This document shows positions 53,483-61,588 of a DNA stretch of 64,000 nt, piece after piece. The stretch lies in assembly GCA_037414955.1 (NCBI GenBank), contig JBBEWH010000017.1, forward strand, positions 95,069-159,068. The letters run 5' to 3'. The number at the start of each line of letters is the position of its first letter. Position 1 is the first letter of the stretch. This DNA is from Phytohabitans sp037414955 (GTDB lineage Bacteria; Actinomycetota; Actinomycetes; Mycobacteriales; Micromonosporaceae). Both the position numbers and the translations under genes were made by a program. The notes under the pieces are model-generated. The model saw nothing but the letters and a program-made list of their open reading frames with translations. It had not been told where the DNA came from and made no database searches.

Positions 53483-53510
53483 CGGACAACTGTGTCCGAT
53501 AAACGGACAC
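53483..53510. promoter_or_regulatory. operator-like repeat between the FAH unit and homogentisate dioxygenase
   Basis: CGGACAACTGTGTCCG (53483-53498) is a 6-bp-arm palindrome. A third CGGACA half-site follows at 53504-53509. The 93-bp divergent promoter region is otherwise featureless, so this is the best candidate site for co-regulation of both units. Confidence 0.5.
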
Positions 53511-53550
53511 TTTCGGCCGGTGAACAGGACATATACGGAGGGTGTTAGCT

Positions 53551-54720
53551 ATGCCGTATTACCGCAGCGTCGGCGAACTCCCGCCCAAGCGCCACACCCA
53601 GTTCCGCCAGCCCGACGGGAGCCTCTACGCGGAGGAACTGATGGGCCAGGAAGGGTTCTCCTCCGACTCGTCGCTGCTCTACCACCGCCATCTGCCGACC
53701 GCGATCGTCGCCGCCGAGGAGTACGACCCACCGGCGTGGACGCGCACCCCGAACCGGCCGCTCAAACCGCGCCACCTGCGCACCCACAAGCTCGACACCG
53801 GCAGTGCCGACCCGGTGCTCGGCCGGCAGCATCTGCTCGCCAACGACGACGTGCGCATCTCCTACGTGGTGGCCGACCAGCCGTCGCCGCTCTACCGCAA
53901 CGCGATCGGCGACGAGTGCCTGTACGTCGAGGAGGGCACCGCCCGGATCGAGTCCACGTTCGGCGCGCTCGAGGTGGCCACCGGGGACTACGCGGTGATC
54001 CCGACCTCCGTCATCCACCGCATCGTGCCGGTGGGCGAGGCGGTCCGGCTGCTCACCATCGAGGCCACCGGCCACATCGGACCACCCAAGCGGTACCTGT
54101 CGGTGCGCGGCCAGTTCCTCGAGCACGCGCCCTACTGCGAGCGCGACATCCGCGGCCCGTCTGATCCCTTGCTGGTCGAGGACTCGGACGTGGAGGTATA
54201 CGTGCAGGCCCGGCGCGGCTGGACCCGATACGTGTACGCCAACCACCCGTTCGACGTGGTCGGCTGGGACGGCTGCCTGTATCCGTGGGCGTTCTCCATC
54301 CACGACTTCGAGCCGATCACCGGGCGGGTGCACCAGCCGCCGCCGGTGCACCAGACGTTCCAGGGGCCCAACTTCGTGATCTGCTCGTTCGTGCCGCGCA
54401 AGGTGGACTACCACCCGCTCGCTATCCCGGTGCCGTACAACCATCACAACGTCGACTCCGACGAGATGCTGTTCTACACCGGCGGCAACTACGAGGCCCG
54501 GCGCGGCTCCGGGATCGAGCAGGGATCGATCTCGCTGCACCCGGCCGGCTTCACGCACGGACCGCAGCCGGGGGCGGCGGAGCGGGCCATCGGGGTGGAC
54601 TACTTCGACGAACTGGCGGTCATGGTCGACACGTTCCGGCCACTGGATCTCTGCGACCCAGGCTTGTCCTGTGAGGACACGGCCTACGCCTGGACCTGGT
54701 CCGGCCGCACCCTCTCATAA
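53551..54720 (+). CDS. hmgA: homogentisate 1,2-dioxygenase
   Basis: A 389-residue cupin dioxygenase that opens the homogentisate ring to maleylacetoacetate. The start ATG has GGAGG 9 nt upstream. The N-terminal part includes MPYYRSVGELPPKRHTQFR and RNAIGDECLYVEEGTARIES. The iron-binding region is YNHHNVDSDEMLFYTGGNYE with HPAGFTHGPQPG (His and Glu ligands). It is shorter than the roughly 430-residue eukaryotic type, as usual for actinobacterial HmgA. It is divergent from the unknown-FAH unit. Confidence 0.93.
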   Translation: MPYYRSVGELPPKRHTQFRQPDGSLYAEELMGQEGFSSDSSLLYHRHLPTAIVAAEEYDPPAWTRTPNRPLKPRHLRTHKLDTGSADPVLGRQHLLANDDVRISYVVADQPSPLYRNAIGDECLYVEEGTARIESTFGALEVATGDYAVIPTSVIHRIVPVGEAVRLLTIEATGHIGPPKRYLSVRGQFLEHAPYCERDIRGPSDPLLVEDSDVEVYVQARRGWTRYVYANHPFDVVGWDGCLYPWAFSIHDFEPITGRVHQPPPVHQTFQGPNFVICSFVPRKVDYHPLAIPVPYNHHNVDSDEMLFYTGGNYEARRGSGIEQGSISLHPAGFTHGPQPGAAERAIGVDYFDELAVMVDTFRPLDLCDPGLSCEDTAYAWTWSGRTLS

Positions 54721-54785
54721 CCAGCACACACCCCCGAGGCCGGTTGGGTAAGTCGTTAATCGAGGACCTATCGTCCCTCTCACCG

Positions 54786-54848
54786 CGCGATCGAGGGCTT
54801 ATCGTCGCGAGTTGATCTCTGCAACGCGACGATAAGCCCTCGATCGCG
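54786..54848. terminator. 24-bp-arm perfect hairpin between convergent hmgA and ispF
   Basis: Arms CGCGATCGAGGGCTTATCGT... (54786-54809) and its exact complement (54825-54848) flank a 15-nt loop. It lies between convergent genes and is suited to terminate both. A degenerate part of the left arm (ATCGAGGACCTATCGTC) occurs about 30 bp upstream. Confidence 0.75.
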
Positions 54849-54859
54849 GGGAATCAGTT

Positions 54860-55333
54860 CTACGCGGGGTAGATCAGGGTGATCGCGATGGCGGCGAGGC
54901 CCTCGCCGCGGCCGGTGAGGCCAAGGCCGTCGGTCGTGGTGCCGGCGACGGTGACCGGGGCGCCGACCGCGCCGGACAGCACCTTCTCGGCCTCGGCGCG
55001 GCGGGTGCCGATCTTCGGCCGGAGGCCCACCACCTGGATCGACACGTTGCCGATCGCGAAGCCGGCGGCACGCACCAGGCGAGCGGCCTCGGTGAGTAGC
55101 GCCACGCCGGAGGCGCCGGCCCACTCCGGGCGGTCGGTGCCGACGTTCGCGCCCAGATCACCCAGGCCCGCCGCCGAGAACAGCGCATCACAGGCGGCGT
55201 GCGCGGCCACATCGCCGTCCGAGTGGCCGGCGAGCCCGTCGATGCCTGGCCACTCCAGGCCGGCCACCCAGCAGGGCCGGCCAGCGCCGAAAGCGTGCAC
55301 GTCGGTGCCCACGCCGACCCGCGGAACGATCAC
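54860..55333 (-). CDS. ispF: 2-C-methyl-D-erythritol 2,4-cyclodiphosphate synthase
   Basis: A 157-residue trimeric zinc enzyme of the MEP isoprenoid pathway. Zinc and phosphate motifs are VGTDVHAFGAG (Asp and His ligands), GHSDGDVAAHAACDAL (His ligand), NVSIQVVGLRPKI and the C-terminal TTTDGLGLTGRGEGLAAIA. The length is normal. It follows ispD on the same strand with palindrome copy 11 between. In many actinobacteria cysS comes next, but here homogentisate dioxygenase is found. Confidence 0.95.
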   Translation of the reverse strand: MIVPRVGVGTDVHAFGAGRPCWVAGLEWPGIDGLAGHSDGDVAAHAACDALFSAAGLGDLGANVGTDRPEWAGASGVALLTEAARLVRAAGFAIGNVSIQVVGLRPKIGTRRAEAEKVLSGAVGAPVTVAGTTTDGLGLTGRGEGLAAIAITLIYPA

Positions 55334-55366
55334 GCGGCGAGCCTACCGCTCGACCCGCGACCTCCC

Positions 55367-55434
55367 ATGATCAAGGCGTCCGTCAAGTCGTCCTAACGAC
55401 TTGAAGGACGCCGTGATCATGGGGGGGGGGGGGG
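55367..55434. repeat. 54-bp palindrome, family A, copy 11, with adjoining G14 tract
   Basis: The palindrome occupies 55367-55420 (arms ATGATCAAGGCGTCC..., centre CT) and is followed immediately by fourteen consecutive G (55421-55434). On the minus strand the tract is C14 inside the end of ispD and decides in which frame that gene enters the palindrome. Confidence 0.85.
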
Positions 55435-56105
55435 TCGGGGAGGGTGAGGTCGAAGGGGCGGGTGATCTTGAGGGCGTGCTCGTGGCCGGGCACGCACGTC
55501 ACCGGTACCCCGTGCTCTTCCACCAGGCCGGCGTCGTCGGTGAGCGCGCGAGCGGCGCTGGCATGCGCCGCCTCCAGGACCGACCGCCGGAAGCCCTGCG
55601 GGGTCTGCACGGCCCGCAGCCGGGACCGGTCGACGGTGCCCCGCACGACGCCGTCCGCGTCGACCTCTTTGATCGTGTCGACGACCGGCAGCACCGGGAT
55701 CACCGCGGGCTGACCCGCGCGCACCGCCGCGGCGACCGATTCGAAGAGGTCGGGGGGTGCGAGCGCCCGTGCGGCGTCGTGCACCAGGATGATCTCCGGC
55801 CCGGCGGGCACGGCGGCCAGTGCCGCGGCGACCGACTCCTGCCGCTCGGCGCCGCCCGCCACGACCATCACCGGCGCGACCGGCTCGAGGAGAACGCGCA
55901 CCGCGGCCACCTCCGCCGCGGGAGCGGCCACCACGATCGCGGCCACCGACGGCGCGGCGGCGATCCGGCGCACCGCGTGCACGAGGAGCGGCTCGCCCCC
56001 GAGTAGGCGCAGCGCCTTGGGGCCACCGGGCCCGAGCCGCACCCCGGCACCTGCCGCCGGAACCAAGACCGCGACGTCACCGCGCGGATCGAGCTGCGCG
56101 GTCAC
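55383..56105 (-). CDS. ispD: 2-C-methyl-D-erythritol 4-phosphate cytidylyltransferase
   Basis: A 240-residue nucleotidyltransferase making CDP-methylerythritol. Motifs are VLVPAAGAGVRLGPGGPKAL (CTP-binding loop), IILVHDAARALAPPDL, RAVQTPQGFRRSVLEAAHA, ALTDDAGLVEEHG and HALKITRPFDL, covering the full enzyme. The natural end should be near TLPDPPP. As written, the frame crosses a C14 tract and continues into the palindrome, adding HDHGVLQVVRTT. With one more C the frame would stop at the palindrome TGA used by other genes. The true C-terminus is therefore uncertain. Confidence 0.93.
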   Translation of the reverse strand: MTAQLDPRGDVAVLVPAAGAGVRLGPGGPKALRLLGGEPLLVHAVRRIAAAPSVAAIVVAAPAAEVAAVRVLLEPVAPVMVVAGGAERQESVAAALAAVPAGPEIILVHDAARALAPPDLFESVAAAVRAGQPAVIPVLPVVDTIKEVDADGVVRGTVDRSRLRAVQTPQGFRRSVLEAAHASAARALTDDAGLVEEHGVPVTCVPGHEHALKITRPFDLTLPDPPPPHDHGVLQVVRTT

Positions 56106-56148
56106 GTCGCGGTCCTGGGCTGAGAACTATACGGGTGCAGAAGAAGAG

Positions 56149-56634
56149 TCAGGCCTCCGTGAGGACCTTGTCGAGGAGCATCTCCGCCTCGTCCTTCGTG
56201 CTCTTTTCAGCAAGGGCGACCTCGCCGACCAGAATGTCGCGCGCCTTCGCGAGCATGCGCTTCTCTCCGGCCGACAGACCCCGCTCCCGCTCGCGGCGCC
56301 AAAGATCACGAACGACCTCGGCGACCTTGAGCGGGTTGCCGGAAGCCAGCTTCTCCAGATTCGCCTTGTAACGCCGCGACCAGTTGGTCGGCTCCTCGGT
56401 GTGCGGAGCGCGGAGCACGTCGAAGACCTTGCCAAGACCCTCTTCGCCCACTACTTCACGCACGCCGACGATCTCGGCGTTCTCAGCGGGAACCCGCACC
56501 GTCAGGTCACCCTGAGCGACCCTGAGGACGAGGTACTGCTTTTCCTCGCCCTTGACGACCCGAGTCTCGATTGCCTCGATGAGTGCGGCCCCGTGGTGGG
56601 GGTAAACAACGGTCTCGCCGACACTGAAAACCAT
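56149..56634 (-). CDS. carD: CarD-family transcriptional regulator
   Basis: A 161-residue RNA polymerase-binding regulator. The N-terminal RID domain (VFSVGETVVYPHHGAALIEA, YLVLRVAQGDLTVRVPAEN) binds the beta subunit. The helical C-terminal DNA-binding domain (NWSRRYKANLEKLASGNPLK, ERGLSAGEKRMLAKARDI) includes the conserved tryptophan that wedges open promoter DNA. CarD stabilises open complexes at rRNA and other promoters and is essential in mycobacteria. It is the first gene of the carD-ispD-ispF unit, and the window's usual neighbour lpqE-radA is 5 kb away. Confidence 0.95.
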   Translation of the reverse strand: MVFSVGETVVYPHHGAALIEAIETRVVKGEEKQYLVLRVAQGDLTVRVPAENAEIVGVREVVGEEGLGKVFDVLRAPHTEEPTNWSRRYKANLEKLASGNPLKVAEVVRDLWRRERERGLSAGEKRMLAKARDILVGEVALAEKSTKDEAEMLLDKVLTEA

Positions 56635-56952
56635 AGGTTCGAAACCCCTTTCGCTGTGTCTAGGGTAACACGCTCAGGCACCGATGTCCCACCCCAACGA
56701 TGACCGTTAGCGCAGCTCAGAGGCCCTGTGACGGGTGTTTCTCCAGCTTGACACGGGGTTTGAGCGGATGATTCGCAACTCAGCGTGACCAGAACCTCAC
56801 CCCCAGCCGACTCCTCCGGCCGGTTCGGGGCGTCTCATTCTGGGGGAGGAGGCGTCCCGTAAGGACCGGTTGGCACTGGCGGTCCCGGCGATGGTGCGAG
56901 ACCCTGAGAGGTAGATCCCGATCGACTTCGCGGTGAGCGGGCAAGGTGCGCC
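56635..56952. other. intergenic region upstream of carD
   Basis: A 318-bp gap with divergent transcription. On the minus strand TACCCT near 56668-56663 could be the carD -10 element; no convincing -35 is visible. I see no ORF, hairpin family member or RNA gene in it. Confidence 0.4.
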
Positions 56953-57690
56953 ATGGGAACGATGGGCAACGGCGAGAACGGCTCGCCGCACGACGGTGGC
57001 GGGCCGCAGGACGGTGTGCCCGACCTTCCGCCCGAGTGGGGCACGATCATCATCCCCGACGATCTCAGCGTGCTGGCCGACGAGAGCGCCGAGGTGCGCC
57101 GGGAGCTGAAGCGACAGGCCCGCCGGGAGATCTGGCGGCGGCGCTTCGGCGGTCGGGAAGCCACGCTGCGAGTGCCGCTCCTGATCATGTCGATCGCCAT
57201 CCTGGCCACCCTCGTCAGCCTCGCCGCCATGGCCTGGCCCGGCACGCCCCGCCGCCCGGCGATCCAGCGCACCGCGGCCGCCGCGCCCAGCACCGGCATG
57301 CCCGCGCTCGACCTCATCGACGTCGATGGGGCGCCGGTGTCGCTGCGCGGGCTGCTGCCCGCCGTGATCCTGCTGACCGACGGGTGCGCCTGTGCCGACC
57401 TGGTCGCCGACACGTCCGCCACCGCGCCGAACGACGTCACGGTGATCACCGTGACCAGGCGCGCCGCGCCCACGCCACGGGCCCACACGCCGCCCGCACC
57501 GGAGTCCAGCGACGCGCCGGTGCGCACGCTCACCGACCCGGCCGACGAGCTGCGCGGACACCTCCGGCTCGGTCCCCCGACCACCACCGCCGCCGTGGTG
57601 CTCGTGCGCGGCGACGGCGAGATCCTCACCACCGTGGGCACCGCCACGTCCGTCGAGGACTTCCGCACCGACCTGGTCCGCCTCAGCTAG
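56953..57690 (+). CDS. single-pass membrane protein with thioredoxin-like extracellular domain
   Basis: A 245-residue protein. A cytoplasmic segment of about 75 residues carries an acidic stretch (LADESAEVRRELKRQARREI). One membrane helix follows (LLIMSIAILATLVSLAAMAW). The outer domain of about 145 residues contains TGMPALDLIDVDGAPVSLRG and VILLTDGCACADLVADTSA, resembling the start of thioredoxin-like folds with a CxC in place of CxxC. It lies between carD and the polyketide cluster and overlaps the convergent PKS gene by 8 bp. The function is unknown; a redox role is only suggested. Confidence 0.65.
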   Translation: MGTMGNGENGSPHDGGGPQDGVPDLPPEWGTIIIPDDLSVLADESAEVRRELKRQARREIWRRRFGGREATLRVPLLIMSIAILATLVSLAAMAWPGTPRRPAIQRTAAAAPSTGMPALDLIDVDGAPVSLRGLLPAVILLTDGCACADLVADTSATAPNDVTVITVTRRAAPTPRAHTPPAPESSDAPVRTLTDPADELRGHLRLGPPTTTAAVVLVRGDGEILTTVGTATSVEDFRTDLVRLS

Positions 57691-58735
57691 CCCTCATGAG
57701 CTCGAAGAGGGTGGCGTAGAGGGTAAGGCCCGGACCGAAGGCCATCATCAAAATCCACTGCGGCGGCTCCGGCCGCCGTCGCAACGCGTCCAGAATCAGC
57801 AGCACCGTCGGCGACGAGCAGTTCCCGTACGCCGACAGCGTCTCCCGCGACGCGGCCAGCGCCTCGTCGGGCAGCGCCAGCTCCCGCTGCACCACGTTGA
57901 GGATGCGCGGCCCACCGGGATGCACCGCCCAGCCGTCCACATCGGATACCCCGAGCCCGTGCCGGGCCAGCAGGTCGTCGACCAGACCGCGTACGTGCTG
58001 GGACAACACCTGCGGCACCCGGGGCGACAGCCCCATCCGGAACCCCAGATCGGTGACGTCCCAGGTCATGTGGTCGGCCGTGGACGTGTCCGTGACCGCG
58101 GCGACCTCCCGCACGGCGTACCCGGAACCGGCATCCGGAACGACCACGACCGCGGCCGCGGCGTCCGAGAACAGCGCGTGCGCCACGATCTGCTGGGTGT
58201 CCACCCGGGCCGCCGCCGGCTGCAGGTGCAGGCTGGTCAGCTCGGTGCACAGCAGCAGCGCCGGCCGCCCGCGGGCGGTGACGAAGTCGGCCACCGCGCC
58301 CAGCCCGGGCAGGGCCGCGTAGCACCCCATGTGCCCCACGAAGAGCCGCTGTGCGTCCGCCGCCATGCCGAGGTCGCGGGCCAGCAGGATGTCCAGCCCG
58401 GGCGTCACGTAGCCGGTGCACGAGCAGACCGCGAACAGGCCGATGTCGGCGGCGTCCAGGCCCGCGTCGGTCAGCGCCCGGCCGACCGCTTCCTTGCCCA
58501 GCGGCAGCGCCTCGACCAGGTAGCGATGCATCCGCCGCGCCGTCGGCCACTCCGACACGTCTTCGAGCAGCGGGTTCACGACCGCCTGCCGGGTGCGAAC
58601 CCCGGAGTTCGCGAAGATCCGCTGGGCGAGCGCCCGCGTCGTGCCGGCGTAGTGGTGTGCGAAGAAGCCGTCCCAGAGCTCGTCCTGGTTGCTCGACGGC
58701 GGCAGGGCGGTGCCGAGCCCCGCGATCCTCACCAT
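57683..58735 (-). CDS. type III polyketide synthase (alkylresorcinol-type)
   Basis: A 350-residue chalcone-synthase-like enzyme from ATG 58735; GTG 58756 is an alternative start. The catalytic triad is intact: Cys138 in VGHMGCYAALPGLG, His272 in GWAVHPGGPRIL and Asn305 in SAYGNCSSPTV. The C-terminal GPGL motif appears as MMAFGPGLTLYATLFEL. It condenses a long acyl starter with malonyl-CoA to alkylresorcinol or pyrone. The neighbouring oxidase, methyltransferase and UbiA prenyltransferase match the content of the agqA-D cluster of Actinoplanes missouriensis (alkyl-O-dihydrogeranyl-methoxyhydroquinones), as I recall it. Confidence 0.92.
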   Translation of the reverse strand: MVRIAGLGTALPPSSNQDELWDGFFAHHYAGTTRALAQRIFANSGVRTRQAVVNPLLEDVSEWPTARRMHRYLVEALPLGKEAVGRALTDAGLDAADIGLFAVCSCTGYVTPGLDILLARDLGMAADAQRLFVGHMGCYAALPGLGAVADFVTARGRPALLLCTELTSLHLQPAAARVDTQQIVAHALFSDAAAAVVVVPDAGSGYAVREVAAVTDTSTADHMTWDVTDLGFRMGLSPRVPQVLSQHVRGLVDDLLARHGLGVSDVDGWAVHPGGPRILNVVQRELALPDEALAASRETLSAYGNCSSPTVLLILDALRRRPEPPQWILMMAFGPGLTLYATLFELMRAS

Positions 58736-58778
58736 CGGAGGCCGACCCGTCGTGACGGCGCGCCGGCCCCGGCGCGGC

Positions 58779-59948
58779 CTACCATCGCGGGGCCGACCCG
58801 TCGCGGTCCGGGTCGCCGCCCAACGCCGCGACGCCGAGCCAGTCCGCGCACACGTCGGACGTGGCCGGGTGCAGCGAGCCGCAGCGGGCGTCCCGGTACA
58901 GCCGTTCCAGGGGATGCCCACGCCGGGTCGCCGACGTACCCGCCGCCTCCAGCATCGACGCCGCCACCTCCGCCGCCGTCGTGCCGGCCAGCAGCTTCGC
59001 CCGCCATACCCAGCGGTTGGTCTCGGCGTCGCCGGGCTCCTCGTCGACCCGGCGGGCCGCTTCGGCGACCGCCAGGCGGGCGGCGGCCACCGCCGCGTCC
59101 GCGCGGCCGATCCGGGCCCGCACCGACGGCAGTTCGCCGAGGCCGCGACGGGCCGCGTGCTCGACGGCCGCGTCGATCGCCGCCTGCGCCACCCCCACGT
59201 AGACCGCCGCGTAGCTCGCCACCAGCCAGTGCGGCATCAGCTGGGCGACCACCAGCGCCAGGCCCTCCACGCCGCCGAGCAGCCGGTCTTCCGGTACGAC
59301 GACGTCGAGGTGCAGATCGTGCGAGGCGGTGGCCCGCATGCCGAGCGAGTCCCAGGTCGGCTCGACCTGTAGGCCCGGAGTGGTCGCCGGCACCAGGAAC
59401 TGGGACACCACCGACTGGTCGGCGGCGCTGCGGGCGGCCACCAGGTAGGCGTCAGCGTGGCCGGCGCCGGAACAGAACGTCTTCGCCCCCTTGATGTGAT
59501 AGCCGCCGTCCACCGGCTCGTATGCGGTGGACAGTTTGGACAGTCGGGAGCCGACACCGCGCTCGCTCATCGCCACGCCGTACCAGGAACCAGCCGCCGC
59601 CTCGGCGAGCAGCCGATCGCGGGCGGCCAGCGCCTCGTCCGGTACCCCCAGCGACTCGGCCACCTCCTCGGTCACCGCGCCCAGCGCCCCGGTCACCGAA
59701 GCGTGCATGTTGAAGACCAGGGCGGTCGCACCGTTGCCGCGGGCCAACTCGTAGGCGACCGCCGCGTACTCCGCGAATCCCGCCTCGGCCCCGCCCAGCC
59801 GGCGCGGCACCATCAGCCCGAACAGCCCGGCGCCGCGCAGGTCGGCGAAGTCGTCCACCGGAAACGAGCCGTCCCGGTCGTGAGCCGCCGCCCGTGCCGC
59901 CAGCCGGGGCGCCAGCCGGCGCGCCGCCGCGATCGCGTCACCCGACAT
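58779..59948 (-). CDS. acyl-CoA dehydrogenase-fold flavoprotein (candidate ring hydroxylase)
   Basis: A 389-residue protein of the acyl-CoA dehydrogenase superfamily. It shows VPRRLGGAEAGFAEYAAV, NMHASVTGALG, YGVAMSERGVGSRLSKLS, GYHIKGAKTFCSGAGHAD and WDSLGMRATASHDLHLDVVV, with the late helical bundle complete. A catalytic Glu at the usual acyl-CoA dehydrogenase position is not apparent, which fits the group D flavin-dependent hydroxylases that share this fold. Placed between the polyketide synthase and methyltransferase, it probably hydroxylates the alkylresorcinol ring to a hydroquinone. It overlaps the methyltransferase gene by 11 bp. Confidence 0.82.
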   Translation of the reverse strand: MSGDAIAAARRLAPRLAARAAAHDRDGSFPVDDFADLRGAGLFGLMVPRRLGGAEAGFAEYAAVAYELARGNGATALVFNMHASVTGALGAVTEEVAESLGVPDEALAARDRLLAEAAAGSWYGVAMSERGVGSRLSKLSTAYEPVDGGYHIKGAKTFCSGAGHADAYLVAARSAADQSVVSQFLVPATTPGLQVEPTWDSLGMRATASHDLHLDVVVPEDRLLGGVEGLALVVAQLMPHWLVASYAAVYVGVAQAAIDAAVEHAARRGLGELPSVRARIGRADAAVAAARLAVAEAARRVDEEPGDAETNRWVWRAKLLAGTTAAEVAASMLEAAGTSATRRGHPLERLYRDARCGSLHPATSDVCADWLGVAALGGDPDRDGSAPRW

Positions 59949-60693
59949 GGGCTGCCTCCTTCACTCCCCGGCCCTGGTACAGCACCGCGGTAGACCACGT
60001 CGGCACGATCCGCCCACTTCCGCTCTCGGTGAGAAGCCAGCCAGTCTTGGTGAAAAGCCAGCCAGTCTTGGTGAAGAGCCAGCCAGCGATGCCCGCCACG
60101 GTGGGGCGTACCCCGCGGACCCGCAGGGCCACGCCGTGTCGGGCGCACTCGGCACGCAGTACCCCCGGATCCACGAACAATGCCGGATCATGCAGACCGC
60201 GCGGCACCCCGCGGACGCGTTCCGCGAGCGTGATCGCGACGAACCGGCTCACCGCGGTGGCGTTCAGGGTGTCGAGCACCAGCAGACCGCCAGGTCGCAG
60301 CACCCGGCACACCTCGGCCACGGTGGCCGGCAGGTCGGGCACGTGCTCCAGGATCTCGCCGGCCACCACGACGTCGGCGCAGCCGTCGGCCAGCGGCAGC
60401 GCCGCCGCGTCGCCGGTCACCGGGGTCACCCCATGGGCACCGGCCCACGCCAGCGCGGACCGGGTCAGGTCGACACCCATGTGCCGGTACCCCTTGCCCC
60501 GCAGATGCGGCGCCATCAACCCGCCGCCGCAGCCGACGTCGACGAGCACCGCGCCCGCCCGGCTGGCCGGCGGCACCAGGCGCGCCCGGGCCTCCGCGAG
60601 CCAGTGCAGCATCGCGAACGCCCCCGCCGGCCGCCACCACTCCTCGACCAGCTCGTCGTACTGCCGGGGGTCATTGCGCGGCCGGCTCGACAT
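59938..60693 (-). CDS. class I SAM-dependent methyltransferase (UbiG-like)
   Basis: A 251-residue O-methyltransferase from ATG 60693 (MSSRPRNDPRQYDELVEEWW). SAM motif I is VLVDVGCGGGLMAPHLRGKG, with GVDLTRSALAWA, VVVAGEILEHVPDLPA and VLRPGGLLVLDTLNATAVSR following as in UbiG/3-demethylubiquinone methyltransferases. Near residues 208-229 a seven-residue unit GWLFTKT occurs twice, followed by a third variant GWLLTES. It would methylate the hydroquinone made by the preceding enzymes. It is the first gene of the minus-strand trio, divergent from the prenyltransferase. Confidence 0.88.
   Translation of the reverse strand: MSSRPRNDPRQYDELVEEWWRPAGAFAMLHWLAEARARLVPPASRAGAVLVDVGCGGGLMAPHLRGKGYRHMGVDLTRSALAWAGAHGVTPVTGDAAALPLADGCADVVVAGEILEHVPDLPATVAEVCRVLRPGGLLVLDTLNATAVSRFVAITLAERVRGVPRGLHDPALFVDPGVLRAECARHGVALRVRGVRPTVAGIAGWLFTKTGWLFTKTGWLLTESGSGRIVPTWSTAVLYQGRGVKEAAHVG
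60032..60094 (-). repeat. 21-bp in-frame tandem repeat in the methyltransferase gene
   Basis: The plus-strand unit AGCCAGCCAGTCTTGGTGAA recurs at 21-bp spacing, giving GWLFTKT, GWLFTKT and GWLLTES on the minus strand. The first two units are nearly identical in DNA, indicating recent duplication. Confidence 0.75.
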
Positions 60694-60739
60694 GCGTAGA
60701 AGCGTGGCACGGATCACCAACAACAGCCAGACTTCGAGC

Positions 60740-61576
60740 ATGCGTACGCTGTGGCAGCTGCTGCGGTCCTGGCACCCCGAACCCGGTCTCGCGGTGACCG
60801 CGGCCGCGACGCTGCTCGCGCTCGGTGTGGGCCACGGGCCCAGCGGCGTCGTCCGGGTGGCGGCCACCGTGCTCGCCAGCCAGATGGCGGTCGGCTGGGT
60901 CAACGACTGGCTCGACGCCGATCGGGACCAGTTGGTCGGCCGGGCCGACAAGCCGCTCGCCAACGGGTTGGTGAGCCGCCGCGCGGTGGGCCTCGCCGGG
61001 CTGCTCGCGGCCCTGGCCACCCCGCTGCTCGCGCTCACCACCACCGGGCCCGCCGCGCTGTGCTTCACCGGCGCACTGGTCAGCGCGCTGCTCTACGACT
61101 GGCCGCTGAAGTCCACGCCGATCTCGGTACTGCCGTTCGCCGTCTCCTTCGGTGCGCTGCCCGCCTTCGTGATACTCGCCCTGCCCGGCGCGCCCGCACC
61201 GCCCGTCTGGATCGTCGCGGCGGGTGCGCTGCTGGGCGCCGGCGCACACTTCGCCAACGCGCTACCGGACCTCGACGACGACGCGCGGACCGGGGTCCGC
61301 GGCCTGCCGCACCGCTTGGGGCCGGCCCGATCCCGCGCCGCCGCCGCGGCGCTGCTGCTCGCCACGACCCTCACGCTGGTCTTCGGACCGGCCGGACCGC
61401 CGTCGTGGGCCGGCCTCGCGGCCGTGGCGGCGGCCGTCGTCGTCCTCCCGATCGGCTGGTACGCGGGCCGCGCGGCGACCGCCCGGGGCGCCCGCCCGGT
61501 GGCCGTGTTCCGGGCCGTGCTGGTCGTCGCGCTGATCGACGTCGTCCTGCTGGTGACCAGCGGCCGCGTCGTGTAA
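60740..61576 (+). CDS. UbiA-family prenyltransferase
   Basis: A 278-residue integral membrane enzyme with about eight helices. Both Asp-rich motifs are present: NDWLDADRD (55-63) binding Mg-prenyl diphosphate, and LPDLDDD (175-181). It is divergent from the methyltransferase, with only 46 bp between start codons, and so shares a regulatory region. It would attach an isoprenoid to the phenolic product of the type III PKS pathway. The window also carries ispD and ispF nearby, which supply isoprenoid precursors, though that neighbourhood is probably coincidental. Confidence 0.9.
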   Translation: MRTLWQLLRSWHPEPGLAVTAAATLLALGVGHGPSGVVRVAATVLASQMAVGWVNDWLDADRDQLVGRADKPLANGLVSRRAVGLAGLLAALATPLLALTTTGPAALCFTGALVSALLYDWPLKSTPISVLPFAVSFGALPAFVILALPGAPAPPVWIVAAGALLGAGAHFANALPDLDDDARTGVRGLPHRLGPARSRAAAAALLLATTLTLVFGPAGPPSWAGLAAVAAAVVVLPIGWYAGRAATARGARPVAVFRAVLVVALIDVVLLVTSGRVV

Positions 61577-61588
61577 CCCGCTCCTCGC

